A stretch of DNA of 64,000 bases from Cytobacillus firmus DS1 (GTDB taxonomy: Bacteria; Bacillota; Bacilli; Bacillales; Cytobacillaceae): assembly GCF_000565285.1 (NCBI RefSeq), contig NZ_APVL01000020.1, positions 1 through 64,000 on the forward strand. Direction: 5' to 3'. This document shows positions 1 to 7,075 of this stretch, piece by piece. The notes below the pieces were generated by a model. That model had not been told where the DNA came from. It was given only the letters and a program-made list of their open reading frames with translations, and searched no databases. Made by a program: the position numbers and the translations under genes. Position 1 is the first letter of the stretch. Each line of letters begins with the position of its first letter.

Positions 1-44
1 GTTCGTTCAGTTTTCAAAGATCAATCCGCCGCTCAGAAGCGACC
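1..44 (-). other. rrn: 5' leader of an rRNA operon leaving the window
   Basis: Read on the minus strand, this short stretch downstream of two strong promoters ends in a segment with CTTTGAAAACTGAAC (positions 6-20), which resembles the boxA-containing leader found just before 16S rRNA in Bacillus. The 16S gene itself would start beyond position 1, so no rRNA is present in the window. A rRNA operon next to pdaB is also the arrangement known from B. subtilis. The identification rests on promoter type and neighbourhood. Confidence 0.7.
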
Positions 45-49
45 TTATT

Positions 50-78
50 AATATATCACATGTCAACTTCGACGTCAA
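50..78 (-). promoter_or_regulatory. rrn P2-type sigma-A promoter
   Basis: Minus strand: -35 TTGACG (73-78), a 17-bp spacer, and -10 TATATT (50-55). It is the promoter proximal to the presumed 16S gene, about 83 bp after an equally spaced upstream promoter. Tandem promoters with identical -10 boxes are typical of Bacillus rRNA operons. Confidence 0.75.
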
Positions 79-132
79 CAACTTTTTTTAAGTTGTTTTT
101 ATTGGTGCTTTCCGTCATCAGCGACGTTTATT

Positions 133-161
133 AATATACCAAGATACCAATAGGAAGTCAA
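133..161 (-). promoter_or_regulatory. rrn P1-type sigma-A promoter
   Basis: Minus strand: -35 TTGACT (156-161), a 17-bp spacer, and -10 TATATT (133-138). The sequence following the -10 (AATAA) is the same as in the second promoter at 50-78. Both point leftwards, out of the window, toward the presumed rRNA operon. Confidence 0.75.
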
Positions 162-199
162 CAATCTTTTTGAGTTTTTTTCTTCAGCACCAAAAATTA

Positions 200-430
200 T
201 TATCCCTTCTTTTCATTATGCTGGCGGGAACGCATGTATTTCAGGCAATCTGCTGGCGCTGCCATACGCTGAAATAATGAAAATAAAATCTTATATCGTT
301 CCTCCATGGCTCTTTTGACAATGTGATCGATTCTGTCATCTTTTAAATCAAATAATATTTCGTCCATTTCCCGCTTGATCAGATATTCCATTTCTTTTAG
401 CTCTTTTTGGCTTAAAAGCATTCCCATCAT
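200..430 (-). CDS. small charged helical protein of unknown function
   Basis: A 76-residue protein that I do not recognise. It is rich in Lys, Glu and Met, predicted helical, without signal peptide, membrane segment or cysteine pairs. The longest open frame begins at a TTG at 457, but a clear Shine-Dalgarno GGAGG (439-443) lies 8 nt before the ATG at 430, so I start there. It is divergent from pdaB and lies between it and the rrn promoters. The good ribosome site and lack of an alternative gene on the other strand argue that it is real. It may be sporulation related by context, but nothing in the sequence shows this. Confidence 0.6.
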   Translation of the reverse strand: MMGMLLSQKELKEMEYLIKREMDEILFDLKDDRIDHIVKRAMEERYKILFSLFQRMAAPADCLKYMRSRQHNEKKG

Positions 431-576
431 TTTGATTGCCTCCAATACATTTTTCAATTTGTTTTTTGTAGTATTTTTCCAATTAAGATTTTTTATGAAT
501 AAATTTTTTTATACATGGAAGAGACAAGTTCAGCATAGGTATGAGACTAGGAAGGTATCGGACGAGGTGAACAATA

Positions 577-1329
577 ATGAACTTTTTTTACGTATTGAAT
601 GGTAAGTCTTTAAAACAAATTTCGCTGGTTGTCATTGCAGCATTTTTCACGGCATGGTTCCTTTTCATGCAGAGTATTGTCCACTTGCCTGCTTTTTCAG
701 CCAAAGACGGTCCTAAGGCAATATACAAAGGGGAAAAGGATTTAGCCCTCACCTTTAATATAGGATGGGGGGATGTTAAAGCAGAGCCCATATTGGATAT
801 TCTTAAAAAAGAGAATGTTAAATCTGCGACCTTTTTTCTGGCCGGTTCCTGGGCGGAACGCCATCCGGATTTAGTTTCAAGGATCGCAAAAGAAGGCTAT
901 GAAATCGGAATTCTGGGCTATGGCTATGAAGATTATACAGAGCTTGAAGAGGATAAAATCAGGAGGGACCTTGCAAAGGCGCAGGAGGCATTTAGAAAGC
1001 TGAATATTAAAGACATTAAGCTTGTGCGCGCCCCAACAGGACATTTTGATCAGAAAACCTTAAAGGTTGCTGACCGGATGGGTTTCACTGTTGTCCATTG
1101 GAGCGTCGATTCAAAGGATTGGACAAATCCGGGTGTCGATAGGATTGCCGAAAATGTATCAAAGGCCAAAAAAGGAGATATCGTACTTTTGCATGCATCA
1201 GATTCTGCCAAACAAACAGCCAAAGCTCTTCCGATCATTTTAAATGATGTAGAATCCAAGGGGCTAAACTTCGTTTCCGTCTCAGAAATGATTGCTAATG
1301 CCGAGACAAAAACGAATGAAATAAAGTGA
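577..1329 (+). CDS. pdaB: polysaccharide deacetylase family sporulation protein PdaB
   Basis: A 250-residue NodB-fold protein needed in B. subtilis to maintain spores late in sporulation. An N-terminal hydrophobic segment (about residues 15-35) acts as signal or anchor, placing the domain outside the cell or in the intermembrane space. NodB motifs are partly degenerate: motif 1 is TFNIG (59-63) instead of TFDDG, and only the second His of motif 2 remains (H96). RAPTG (151-155), the D178/D181-W182 motif and LLH (204-206) are retained. GAGGTG precedes the ATG. It converges on kbaA with a shared terminator. Identity as PdaB is secure from length, motifs and its place beside kbaA and gerD; active catalysis is not. 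Confidence 0.93.
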   Translation: MNFFYVLNGKSLKQISLVVIAAFFTAWFLFMQSIVHLPAFSAKDGPKAIYKGEKDLALTFNIGWGDVKAEPILDILKKENVKSATFFLAGSWAERHPDLVSRIAKEGYEIGILGYGYEDYTELEEDKIRRDLAKAQEAFRKLNIKDIKLVRAPTGHFDQKTLKVADRMGFTVVHWSVDSKDWTNPGVDRIAENVSKAKKGDIVLLHASDSAKQTAKALPIILNDVESKGLNFVSVSEMIANAETKTNEIK

Positions 1330-1411
1330 AACTGCCCCCCTGCTTATCCTTTGACATTTCTGCGTCTTGAAGCGGGGGTCTTACTGCCCGTTAGACTGCT
1401 ATAAAATAAAC

Positions 1412-1441
1412 AAAAGCCATCCGTTATTTGGATGGCTTTTT
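1412..1441. terminator. bidirectional terminator between pdaB and kbaA
   Basis: A hairpin AAAAGCCATCC / GGATGGCTTTT with a 7-nt loop and T-runs on both strands. It overlaps the stop codon of kbaA and follows pdaB by about 80 bp, so it can end both convergent transcripts. Confidence 0.88.
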
Positions 1442-2056
1442 AGCTATATGGCTTCTTTGTATTTGGGAATCTTCATTCAGTTTATGAAGAATAAGCAACT
1501 GATAGGTGTTGCAGACTAATAACGGAATCAGCATTAGATATAGCCAGCTTTCTTCGTTTACCCTTAATACCGGCACCCATTCAATGGCGGTTACGACCAC
1601 CATGAAGAAGACTGCAGGAATAAATGCATGCTGGTTGGTCTGTTTGGTTTTAATTGCTGCGACCACAAGAGCGATTATAAGAAGAAATGCTGCAACGCCA
1701 ATATACGGAAGCATGCTGTCACCCGCACCGGCAAAAGCCTTATAGCGGAAATAAACCAAGTCAAATAAAGCAAATAAAATAAGGACAATCTGAATAGGAT
1801 TCCATAATCCTTTGAAAATCCCCAATCCAAAGCGGTGTACTGTCAAATAAGCAAAAAAGCCCATTTGGCTAATAATACTGAAGATTAATCCTACACCGAT
1901 AAGCCAGAACAATACTGACAGAATCTCCAGGAAATCAAAGTCAGTAAAAATAGGCGCAAATTCATCCCAGCGCACAATAAACCCGACAACTCCAGTCGTT
2001 ATTCCCCCGACTAAAAGAGTTGTTATAAAAAGCTTTACCCAATTACGGCTAGTCAA
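1424..2056 (-). CDS. kbaA: KinB-signalling pathway activation protein KbaA
   Basis: A 210-residue integral membrane protein with about six hydrophobic helices spread over its length. KbaA in B. subtilis is required for the KinB branch of the phosphorelay that activates Spo0A and starts sporulation. Family identity comes from the membrane topology, the length, and the conserved position between gerD and pdaB. The start at MTSRN is preceded by a GGGGGA-type site. It is divergent from gerD (147-bp gap) and convergent with pdaB. The C-terminus is a short basic tail. Confidence 0.92.
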   Translation of the reverse strand: MTSRNWVKLFITTLLVGGITTGVVGFIVRWDEFAPIFTDFDFLEILSVLFWLIGVGLIFSIISQMGFFAYLTVHRFGLGIFKGLWNPIQIVLILFALFDLVYFRYKAFAGAGDSMLPYIGVAAFLLIIALVVAAIKTKQTNQHAFIPAVFFMVVVTAIEWVPVLRVNEESWLYLMLIPLLVCNTYQLLILHKLNEDSQIQRSHIAKKPSK

Positions 2057-2203
2057 TTTATTTTTCCCCCATAATAAATAAATTCATTCTTATTGATTGT
2101 ACCAACCAAAGTTTGAAAAATCTAGGCATTGTATTTCCAGCGCATAATATTTGCTGAAAATCTTCATTCTAAAGGTAAGGACACCTCTGAAAGGAGCTTC
2201 ACC

Positions 2204-2845
2204 ATGAAAAAAAAATTCCGTTTGCTCCTTCCATTAGCGCTAGTGTTTTTCGTATCAGGCTGCGGCCAGGGTGAATCGGGCTCCGGCCAAATGGATTATG
2301 AGCAAACTAAAAAAATGGTTGTCGATATATTAAAGACAGATGAAGGAAAAAAAGCACTCGAAGAATTGATGGCTGATGAAAAAATGCAGCAAAAGATGGT
2401 CATGGACCAAAAGGTTGTAAGTGAGACCATTGAAAAAACTTTAACTTCCGATAAGGGCACAGAGTTTTGGAAGAAGTCTTTTGACGATCCAAAATTTGCC
2501 GAAAGCATGGCAAAAAGTATGCAAAAGGAAAATGAGCAGCTTTTAAAAGACCTTATGAAAGACCCCGAATACCGGGGAATGATGATAGAAGTACTTAAAG
2601 ATCCCGAGCTTGAAAAAGAAGTTACAGATGTCCTTAAAAGCAAGGAATATCGGGAGCACATCCAGAAAGTAATGACTGAGACATTTGAAAGTCCGCTCTT
2701 TAAAGCAAAAATTCAGGACATCCTTCTGAAAGCAGCAGCGGAAACAAAAAGCGGCGGTGAGCAAGGCGGACAAGAAAGCGGGGGTGAAGGCGGCGGCCAG
2801 GGTGAAGCCCAGGGCGGCAGTGGCGGTCAGGGTGGCGGTGCATAA
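2204..2845 (+). CDS. gerD: spore germination lipoprotein GerD
   Basis: A 213-residue lipoprotein. GerD scaffolds nutrient germinant receptors into the germinosome cluster at the spore inner membrane. The signal peptide ends in a lipobox VSGC (C20 becomes the lipidated residue), followed by a highly charged helical core and a low-complexity Gly/Gln-rich tail (about the last 30 residues). The open frame reaches back to 2129, but GAAAGGAGC just before the ATG at 2204 and the signal peptide fix the start. A possible sigma-G type -10, CATAATA, lies at 2143-2149; I find no convincing -35. It converges on salA. Confidence 0.95.
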   Translation: MKKKFRLLLPLALVFFVSGCGQGESGSGQMDYEQTKKMVVDILKTDEGKKALEELMADEKMQQKMVMDQKVVSETIEKTLTSDKGTEFWKKSFDDPKFAESMAKSMQKENEQLLKDLMKDPEYRGMMIEVLKDPELEKEVTDVLKSKEYREHIQKVMTETFESPLFKAKIQDILLKAAAETKSGGEQGGQESGGEGGGQGEAQGGSGGQGGGA

Positions 2846-2862
2846 CCCCTATAAGAAGAAAA

Positions 2863-2889
2863 CCTCTTCCAATTCGGAAGAGGCTTTTT
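2863..2889. terminator. bidirectional terminator between gerD and salA
   Basis: Perfect 8-bp stem CCTCTTCC / GGAAGAGG (2863-2870 with 2876-2883) with a T-run on the + strand and a T-rich stretch on the minus strand. It sits in the 48-bp gap between the convergent gerD and salA. Confidence 0.9.
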
Positions 2890-2893
2890 CTCA

Positions 2894-3952
2894 TTATTTG
2901 CTTTCAATTGTTTGGATTACTTTACGGGCAATATCCGTATAGATTTGACCAAGCTTATGGTCCTCATCATAAATGGAAGGAGCAAAATCTTCTTCATTCC
3001 AATCAGGCTGCTGAAGAGGCAGCTGGCCCAGCACTTCTGTCCGCAGTTCATCAGCAAGCTTTTCACCGCCGCCTTGACCAAATACGTGCTCCCTTTCTCC
3101 AGTCAATTGACTCTCGAAGTAGGCCATGTTCTCGATAACACCCAGGATTTCATGCTCTGTGCGAAGTGCCATTGCACCGGCTCTAGCAGCAACAAATGCG
3201 GCTGTAGGATGCGGAGTTGTCACAACAATTTCCTTGCAGGAAGGTAGCATTGTGTGCACATCCAGGGCAACATCTCCTGTTCCCGGAGGCAAATCAAGAA
3301 GAAGGTAATCTAATTCACCCCACTCAACTTCATTGAAGAAGCTGTTCAGCATTTTGCCAAGCATCGGCCCCCTCCAGATAATCGGCGCATTATCTTCCAC
3401 AAAGAATCCCATTGAAATTACTTTTACACCAAAACGTTCAACCGGCAGAATTCGTTCTCCTCTGACCACGGGACGCTTCGTAATGCCCATCATATCCGGA
3501 ACGCTGAATCCATAAATGTCAGCATCGATCAATCCAACCTTTTTACCCAGCCTTGCCAGGGATACAGCCAGGTTGACTGAAACGGTGGATTTACCGACTC
3601 CGCCTTTTCCGCTGGCAATAGCAATAAATTCCGTCTTATTACCAGGAGAAAGCAGACCGTTATCTTCTTCAGCCGCTGCCTCTCTATATTGTGAAAGCAC
3701 TTCATCCGGAAGCTCACTGAAGCGGATGCCGACGGTCGCCGCTCCTGCTTCTTTTAAAAGATTGACGATTTCCGTCTGAAGCTGAAGCTGTTCAGCAGTA
3801 CCTGTCTTGGCAACTTGAATCTTAACGCTGACATGATTCTTTTCTTCCTTGATTTTAATTTCTTCAATGGCGTTAAGTTCGCCCAATGTTCTATGTATAA
3901 ATGGTTCCTTCAAGCCGCTTAAAGCTTCTCTGACTTTCTGTTCAGTTAACAT
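2894..3952 (-). CDS. salA: Mrp/NBP35-type P-loop ATPase SalA
   Basis: A 352-residue Mrp/ApbC family protein: an N-terminal MIP18/DUF59 domain (about 1-85), then a deviant Walker A GKGGVGKST (115-123) and the ParA-like NTPase domain. Relatives carry or insert Fe-S clusters; in B. subtilis SalA also regulates exoprotease and competence genes by repressing scoC. The frame opens at a GTG (3961), but ATG 3952 is better placed after the AAGGCGGG site and matches the start of the B. subtilis protein. It lies between cwlD and gerD as in B. subtilis. Confidence 0.93.
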   Translation of the reverse strand: MLTEQKVREALSGLKEPFIHRTLGELNAIEEIKIKEEKNHVSVKIQVAKTGTAEQLQLQTEIVNLLKEAGAATVGIRFSELPDEVLSQYREAAAEEDNGLLSPGNKTEFIAIASGKGGVGKSTVSVNLAVSLARLGKKVGLIDADIYGFSVPDMMGITKRPVVRGERILPVERFGVKVISMGFFVEDNAPIIWRGPMLGKMLNSFFNEVEWGELDYLLLDLPPGTGDVALDVHTMLPSCKEIVVTTPHPTAAFVAARAGAMALRTEHEILGVIENMAYFESQLTGEREHVFGQGGGEKLADELRTEVLGQLPLQQPDWNEEDFAPSIYDEDHKLGQIYTDIARKVIQTIESK

Positions 3953-4045
3953 ACATTGCACCCGCCTTTTGAATTCGTTTCCATTTCAGTATAACATATT
4001 GAAAATTCTTTACAGTTAATTCTATCACACCAGAAAACATTCAAA

Positions 4046-4075
4046 AAAGAAAAGGCACTTTCTCAGCACCTTTTC
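4046..4075 (-). terminator. possible terminator after cwlD
   Basis: Minus strand: AAAAGG ... CCTTTT stem with imperfect inner pairs, followed by CTTTTTT. It overlaps the end of cwlD. The stem is short, so this is a moderate call. Confidence 0.5.
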
Positions 4076-4796
4076 ATTCCCATGTTTCGGTCAATTCTTT
4101 TTCATTGGTATAGTAGCGCATAATTCCATTATAGATGGAGGCAGCGATTTTATCCTGATATTCATCCGTTTTCAGGTTAGCACGTTCCCCCGGGTTTGAT
4201 AAGAACCCCACTTCTACTAAGACACCGGGCTTTTTGGCGTACTTTAAGATAAATACATTATTTAAAGGCTTGGAGTTCCGCTTCGTATTTTCCAGGTTGC
4301 GGCGGAGTTCGTCCTGTATGAATTTTGCGGCTTTGGCATTTTCTTTAATCCCAGGTGCATAGAACGTCTGCGCCCCGCTCCATCGGGGAGAAGGAATGGA
4401 ATTTAAATGGATGCTGACATAAAAATCAGAATTAGACGTATTGATCAGTTCAAGCCGTTTCTTCAGATCTTCTACTTTTCTCCGGCTGTATCCCCTTGTT
4501 CCCTCGGGTGCGAGGTCCTTGTCGTCCTCCCTCGTCATCAGAACAAGCGCTCCCTGCTCCTGGAGATAATCCCTGATTTTTAATGATACATCCAGCGCAA
4601 TATCTTTCTCCAGTGCCCCTTCGTCACCTGCACCGCCATCCGGACCGCCATGGCCGGGATCAAGCAAGATGATTTTCCCTGTTAAAGGCAGATTCCACGA
4701 TTCCCAGGAATCATCATCCGTAAAGTCATATTGTAAAATAAGAAAAAGGACGATAAGCCCGATCGCAAACCCGCCTATTTTTAATTTTTTCTTCAT
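4074..4796 (-). CDS. cwlD: N-acetylmuramoyl-L-alanine amidase CwlD
   Basis: A 240-residue amidase_3 enzyme that cleaves the peptide side chain from muramic acid during spore cortex synthesis, providing the substrate from which muramic-delta-lactam is made. An N-terminal signal anchor (about residues 6-21) leads into the catalytic domain with zinc/catalytic residues visible as H49 (DPGHGG), E63, H130 (SIHLNS) and E195 (VEVGFLSNP). All four are present, so the enzyme should be active. It sits between ybaK and salA as in B. subtilis. Confidence 0.96.
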   Translation of the reverse strand: MKKKLKIGGFAIGLIVLFLILQYDFTDDDSWESWNLPLTGKIILLDPGHGGPDGGAGDEGALEKDIALDVSLKIRDYLQEQGALVLMTREDDKDLAPEGTRGYSRRKVEDLKKRLELINTSNSDFYVSIHLNSIPSPRWSGAQTFYAPGIKENAKAAKFIQDELRRNLENTKRNSKPLNNVFILKYAKKPGVLVEVGFLSNPGERANLKTDEYQDKIAASIYNGIMRYYTNEKELTETWE

Positions 4797-4899
4797 ACGT
4801 CCTAATCAGTCCCCTCCTGCTTATCCTCAATTCAATATATGGGACAAGGCGGAGATCTAGAACTTTGATCAGGACAGCTCTTTTAAATCAATTCACTTT

Positions 4900-5343
4900 T
4901 TAGTGGAGGCGCAATTTATGCCTTCTCTCCCCTTTATTGAATCCTTCCGACCACCAGCTGTTTACATATTGCTCGCACATATAATACAGGGATTCACTCA
5001 TGGCCGCTTCCGAACCATGGCCCCAATAAAGAAAAAAGTTATATAAGGTATCCACTAAATGCTTATGCTCTTTATCACATCTATTGCGGACTTGATCCAG
5101 CGATTCACCAAAGCGTCCAAAACGGCTGTAGTTGGCCCCCAGCAAATAGGCTTCAATCGCTACATCATAGCATGCCTCCTCAATTCCGGCATTCATCATC
5201 AGACCGGAGACAAATCTGGAAGAACCAAAAAATTGCTGTACTTTTTCCTTTAAGGCTTTTATTGAAATTTCCCGAAGGATTGATTTTTCATATTTGATCT
5301 GCTTTTCTCTTTTTTTCTCTTTGAACGTCGTTATGACAGTCAC
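4900..5343 (-). CDS. ybaK: YbaK-like DUF2521 protein
   Basis: A 147-residue soluble protein that I place in the YbaK/DUF2521 family by its position immediately upstream of cwlD and by its length. It opens with a very basic helix (KEKKREK) and is rich in aromatic and charged residues; no enzymatic motif or membrane segment is visible. The function of the family is not known to me; linkage to cwlD suggests a sporulation role, which is inference. Confidence 0.8.
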   Translation of the reverse strand: MTVITTFKEKKREKQIKYEKSILREISIKALKEKVQQFFGSSRFVSGLMMNAGIEEACYDVAIEAYLLGANYSRFGRFGESLDQVRNRCDKEHKHLVDTLYNFFLYWGHGSEAAMSESLYYMCEQYVNSWWSEGFNKGERRHKLRLH

Positions 5344-5393
5344 GCTTTCTCACCCCTTGTAGATATTCTTTATCTGCAGCGGGAGAGAAATGC

Positions 5394-5429
5394 AAAAAGC
5401 AGCCGCGAAATGGGCTGCCAATTTTTTAT
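5394..5429 (-). terminator. minus-strand terminator upstream of ybaK
   Basis: Stem GCAGCC / GGCTGC (5399-5404 with 5413-5418) followed on the minus strand by TTTTTGC; a T-run also exists on the + side. It lies between the interspersed repeat and ybaK, downstream of a separate proA terminator, so some transcript evidently crosses or starts in the repeat interval. Confidence 0.7.
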
Positions 5430-5430
5430 C

Positions 5431-5728
5431 AGAAAAGCAGAAGGCGCCCGCTTATAAAGGAAGGCAGACTAAAACCGCCACGTCCTCCCAAAAGCTGCCG
5501 CTTTCGGTCGTGGGATGTTTATGCTGACGAAGCCTACCTTGTCCTGCGGGCCTCAAGCATAAGACAAACCGGCTGAAAGGTTGTTCTTTAACCTTTTGGA
5601 CGGATTGAAAGAAATGTGGAGGCAACTGCCCAGGGACGACTAGCATAAGACGGTCCCTGCAAGAAGGTGTTCTTTCCTTCTGGAAGAGAACGGCTTAGAC
5701 CCGAGAGCAGATGGCGCATGAAGCTAGA
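5431..5728 (+). repeat. interspersed multi-hairpin repeat, copy A
   Basis: First of four copies of a dispersed repeat (others at 13790, 43209, 55041). It begins AGAAAAGCAGAAGGCGCC and ends GGCGCATGAAGCTAGA, ends that can pair into a closing stem. The centre shares long near-identical blocks with the copies at 43209 and 55041: CGCCACGTCCT, the AAAAGCTGnCGCTTT hairpin, TTATGCTGACGAAGCCT, CTTGTCCTGCGGG and GCATAAGAC. No coding potential is shared between copies. It lies between the terminators of proA and ybaK, in the opposite orientation to the flanking genes. It resembles in style the bcr-type repeats of the B. cereus group, a comparison I cannot test here. Confidence 0.85.
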
Positions 5729-5749
5729 GGATTAATTCTTATTTTTTTA

Positions 5750-5779
5750 GAAAAGCACCAGCCGGAGCTGATGCTTTTT
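5750..5779 (-). terminator. terminator after proA
   Basis: Stem AAAAGCACCAGC / GCTGATGCTTTT with a 4-nt loop and one mismatch, just past the proA stop codon. The minus strand runs into TTTTCT; T-runs on the + side make it potentially bidirectional. Confidence 0.75.
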
Positions 5780-5787
5780 AACGTTTT

Positions 5788-7056
5788 TTATCGAATCTGC
5801 CCATTTCCGGACATAAGATATTTGCGGGTTGTTAATGCAGGCAGTCCCATCGGCCCTCTCGCATGGAGCTTCTGTGTGGAAATGCCGATTTCAGCTCCAA
5901 AGCCAAGAGCGCCTCCATCCGTGAATCTGGTCGAAGCATTATGGTACAGCGCCGCAGCATCTGTCAGCTGCATGAACTTTTTGGCTGTTTCCCCATTTTC
6001 GGTAATGATTGCCTCTGAATGCTTTGTTCCATATTGATCAATATGATCAATGGCCTGCTCAAGACTATTCACGGTTTTCACAGCTAAGTCCAGGCTTAAA
6101 TATTCATTTGCCCAATCGCTATCAGCCGCGGGTATCACATCAGGCAATGAAGCTGCTGCAGATTTATCACCATGCACGGTTATCCCGTGACTCTTCAAAG
6201 CTTCTGCAAGCAATTCTTTATGCTGATCCAGCCATGCTTCATGTACAATCAGCGTTTCTGCCGCATTACAGACTGCGGGACGGTCGGTTTTGGCATTAAT
6301 CAGGATATTGATCGCTTTTTCCGGATCTGCTTCCTTATCTACATAGATATGGCAGTTGCCAACTCCTGTTTCAAGTACAGGCACCGTCGCATTCTCAACC
6401 ACTGCTTTAATGAGGGATGCGCCGCCTCTCGGAATTAAGACATCAATATGTTCTTTCATGGTGAACAGCTGCTTTGTCGCTTCTCTGTCTGCTGTGGCAA
6501 TGAATTGGACAGCTTCTTTAGGTATCTTCGTTTTTTCAAGAGCATCATGAATAATCTCAACGATAGCCTGATTCGAATTCAGTGCTGATGATCCGCCTTT
6601 TAAAACTATGGCATTTCCGGATTTCAGCGCAAGACCTGCCGCATCGGCAGTTACATTAGGTCTCGCTTCATAAATCATGCCGATGACACCAAGCGGGACA
6701 CGGACCTCTTCCACCTTCAGCCCATTATCCAAAGTCCAGCCCGACATAACATCTCCAATCGGATCGTGAAGTATAGCTACCTGGCGAAGGCCGTCTGCAA
6801 ATTCATAAACACGCTCCTTCGATAATGACAGCCGATCCATATAAGCCTCTTCGAATCCTTTTTCCCTGCCATTTTCAAGATCGGCCATATTAGCTGCAAG
6901 AATGGATTCATATCCTGTCTCCAGCGCATCTGCAACTGTATGGAGTGCTTCGTTCTTTTCTTCCGTTGTTAATATACTTAATGCTTTGGCAGCCTTTTTT
7001 GCCATTATTGCCTGTTCTTCTATATTATTTAACTTTACTGCTGATGCAGTAGTCAT
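5788..7056 (-). CDS. proA: gamma-glutamyl phosphate reductase (proline synthesis)
   Basis: A 422-residue NADPH-dependent enzyme that reduces gamma-glutamyl phosphate to glutamate-5-semialdehyde, the second step from glutamate to proline. The aldehyde dehydrogenase-like fold is evident, with the catalytic cysteine C263 in RPAVCNAAET and conserved YEARPNVT at 129-136. The frame opens 20 codons earlier, but AGGAGGG ahead of the ATG at 7056 sets the start. It follows proB by 19 bp and proC, forming a complete proline operon. Confidence 0.97.
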   Translation of the reverse strand: MTTASAVKLNNIEEQAIMAKKAAKALSILTTEEKNEALHTVADALETGYESILAANMADLENGREKGFEEAYMDRLSLSKERVYEFADGLRQVAILHDPIGDVMSGWTLDNGLKVEEVRVPLGVIGMIYEARPNVTADAAGLALKSGNAIVLKGGSSALNSNQAIVEIIHDALEKTKIPKEAVQFIATADREATKQLFTMKEHIDVLIPRGGASLIKAVVENATVPVLETGVGNCHIYVDKEADPEKAINILINAKTDRPAVCNAAETLIVHEAWLDQHKELLAEALKSHGITVHGDKSAAASLPDVIPAADSDWANEYLSLDLAVKTVNSLEQAIDHIDQYGTKHSEAIITENGETAKKFMQLTDAAALYHNASTRFTDGGALGFGAEIGISTQKLHARGPMGLPALTTRKYLMSGNGQIR

Positions 7057-7075
7057 TGAATCCCTCCTAAAAAGT

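Noticed and set aside
1-199. 16S rRNA or tRNA gene at the left edge
   Set aside because: Only promoters and a short leader are present; no mature rRNA or tRNA sequence can be read here.
534-541. CATAGGTA as sigma-G -10 for pdaB
   Set aside because: The match is imperfect and no -35 lies at the right distance.
1333-1378. CCCCCTGCTT / AAGCGGGGG hairpin after pdaB
   Set aside because: A bulged stem with no T-run; the terminator at 1412-1441 explains the end of pdaB better.
5452-5646. Open frames inside and beside repeat copy A, also on the + strand at 5711-6037
   Set aside because: The first lies wholly in the noncoding repeat and is not conserved in the other copies; the second is the antisense shadow of proA.
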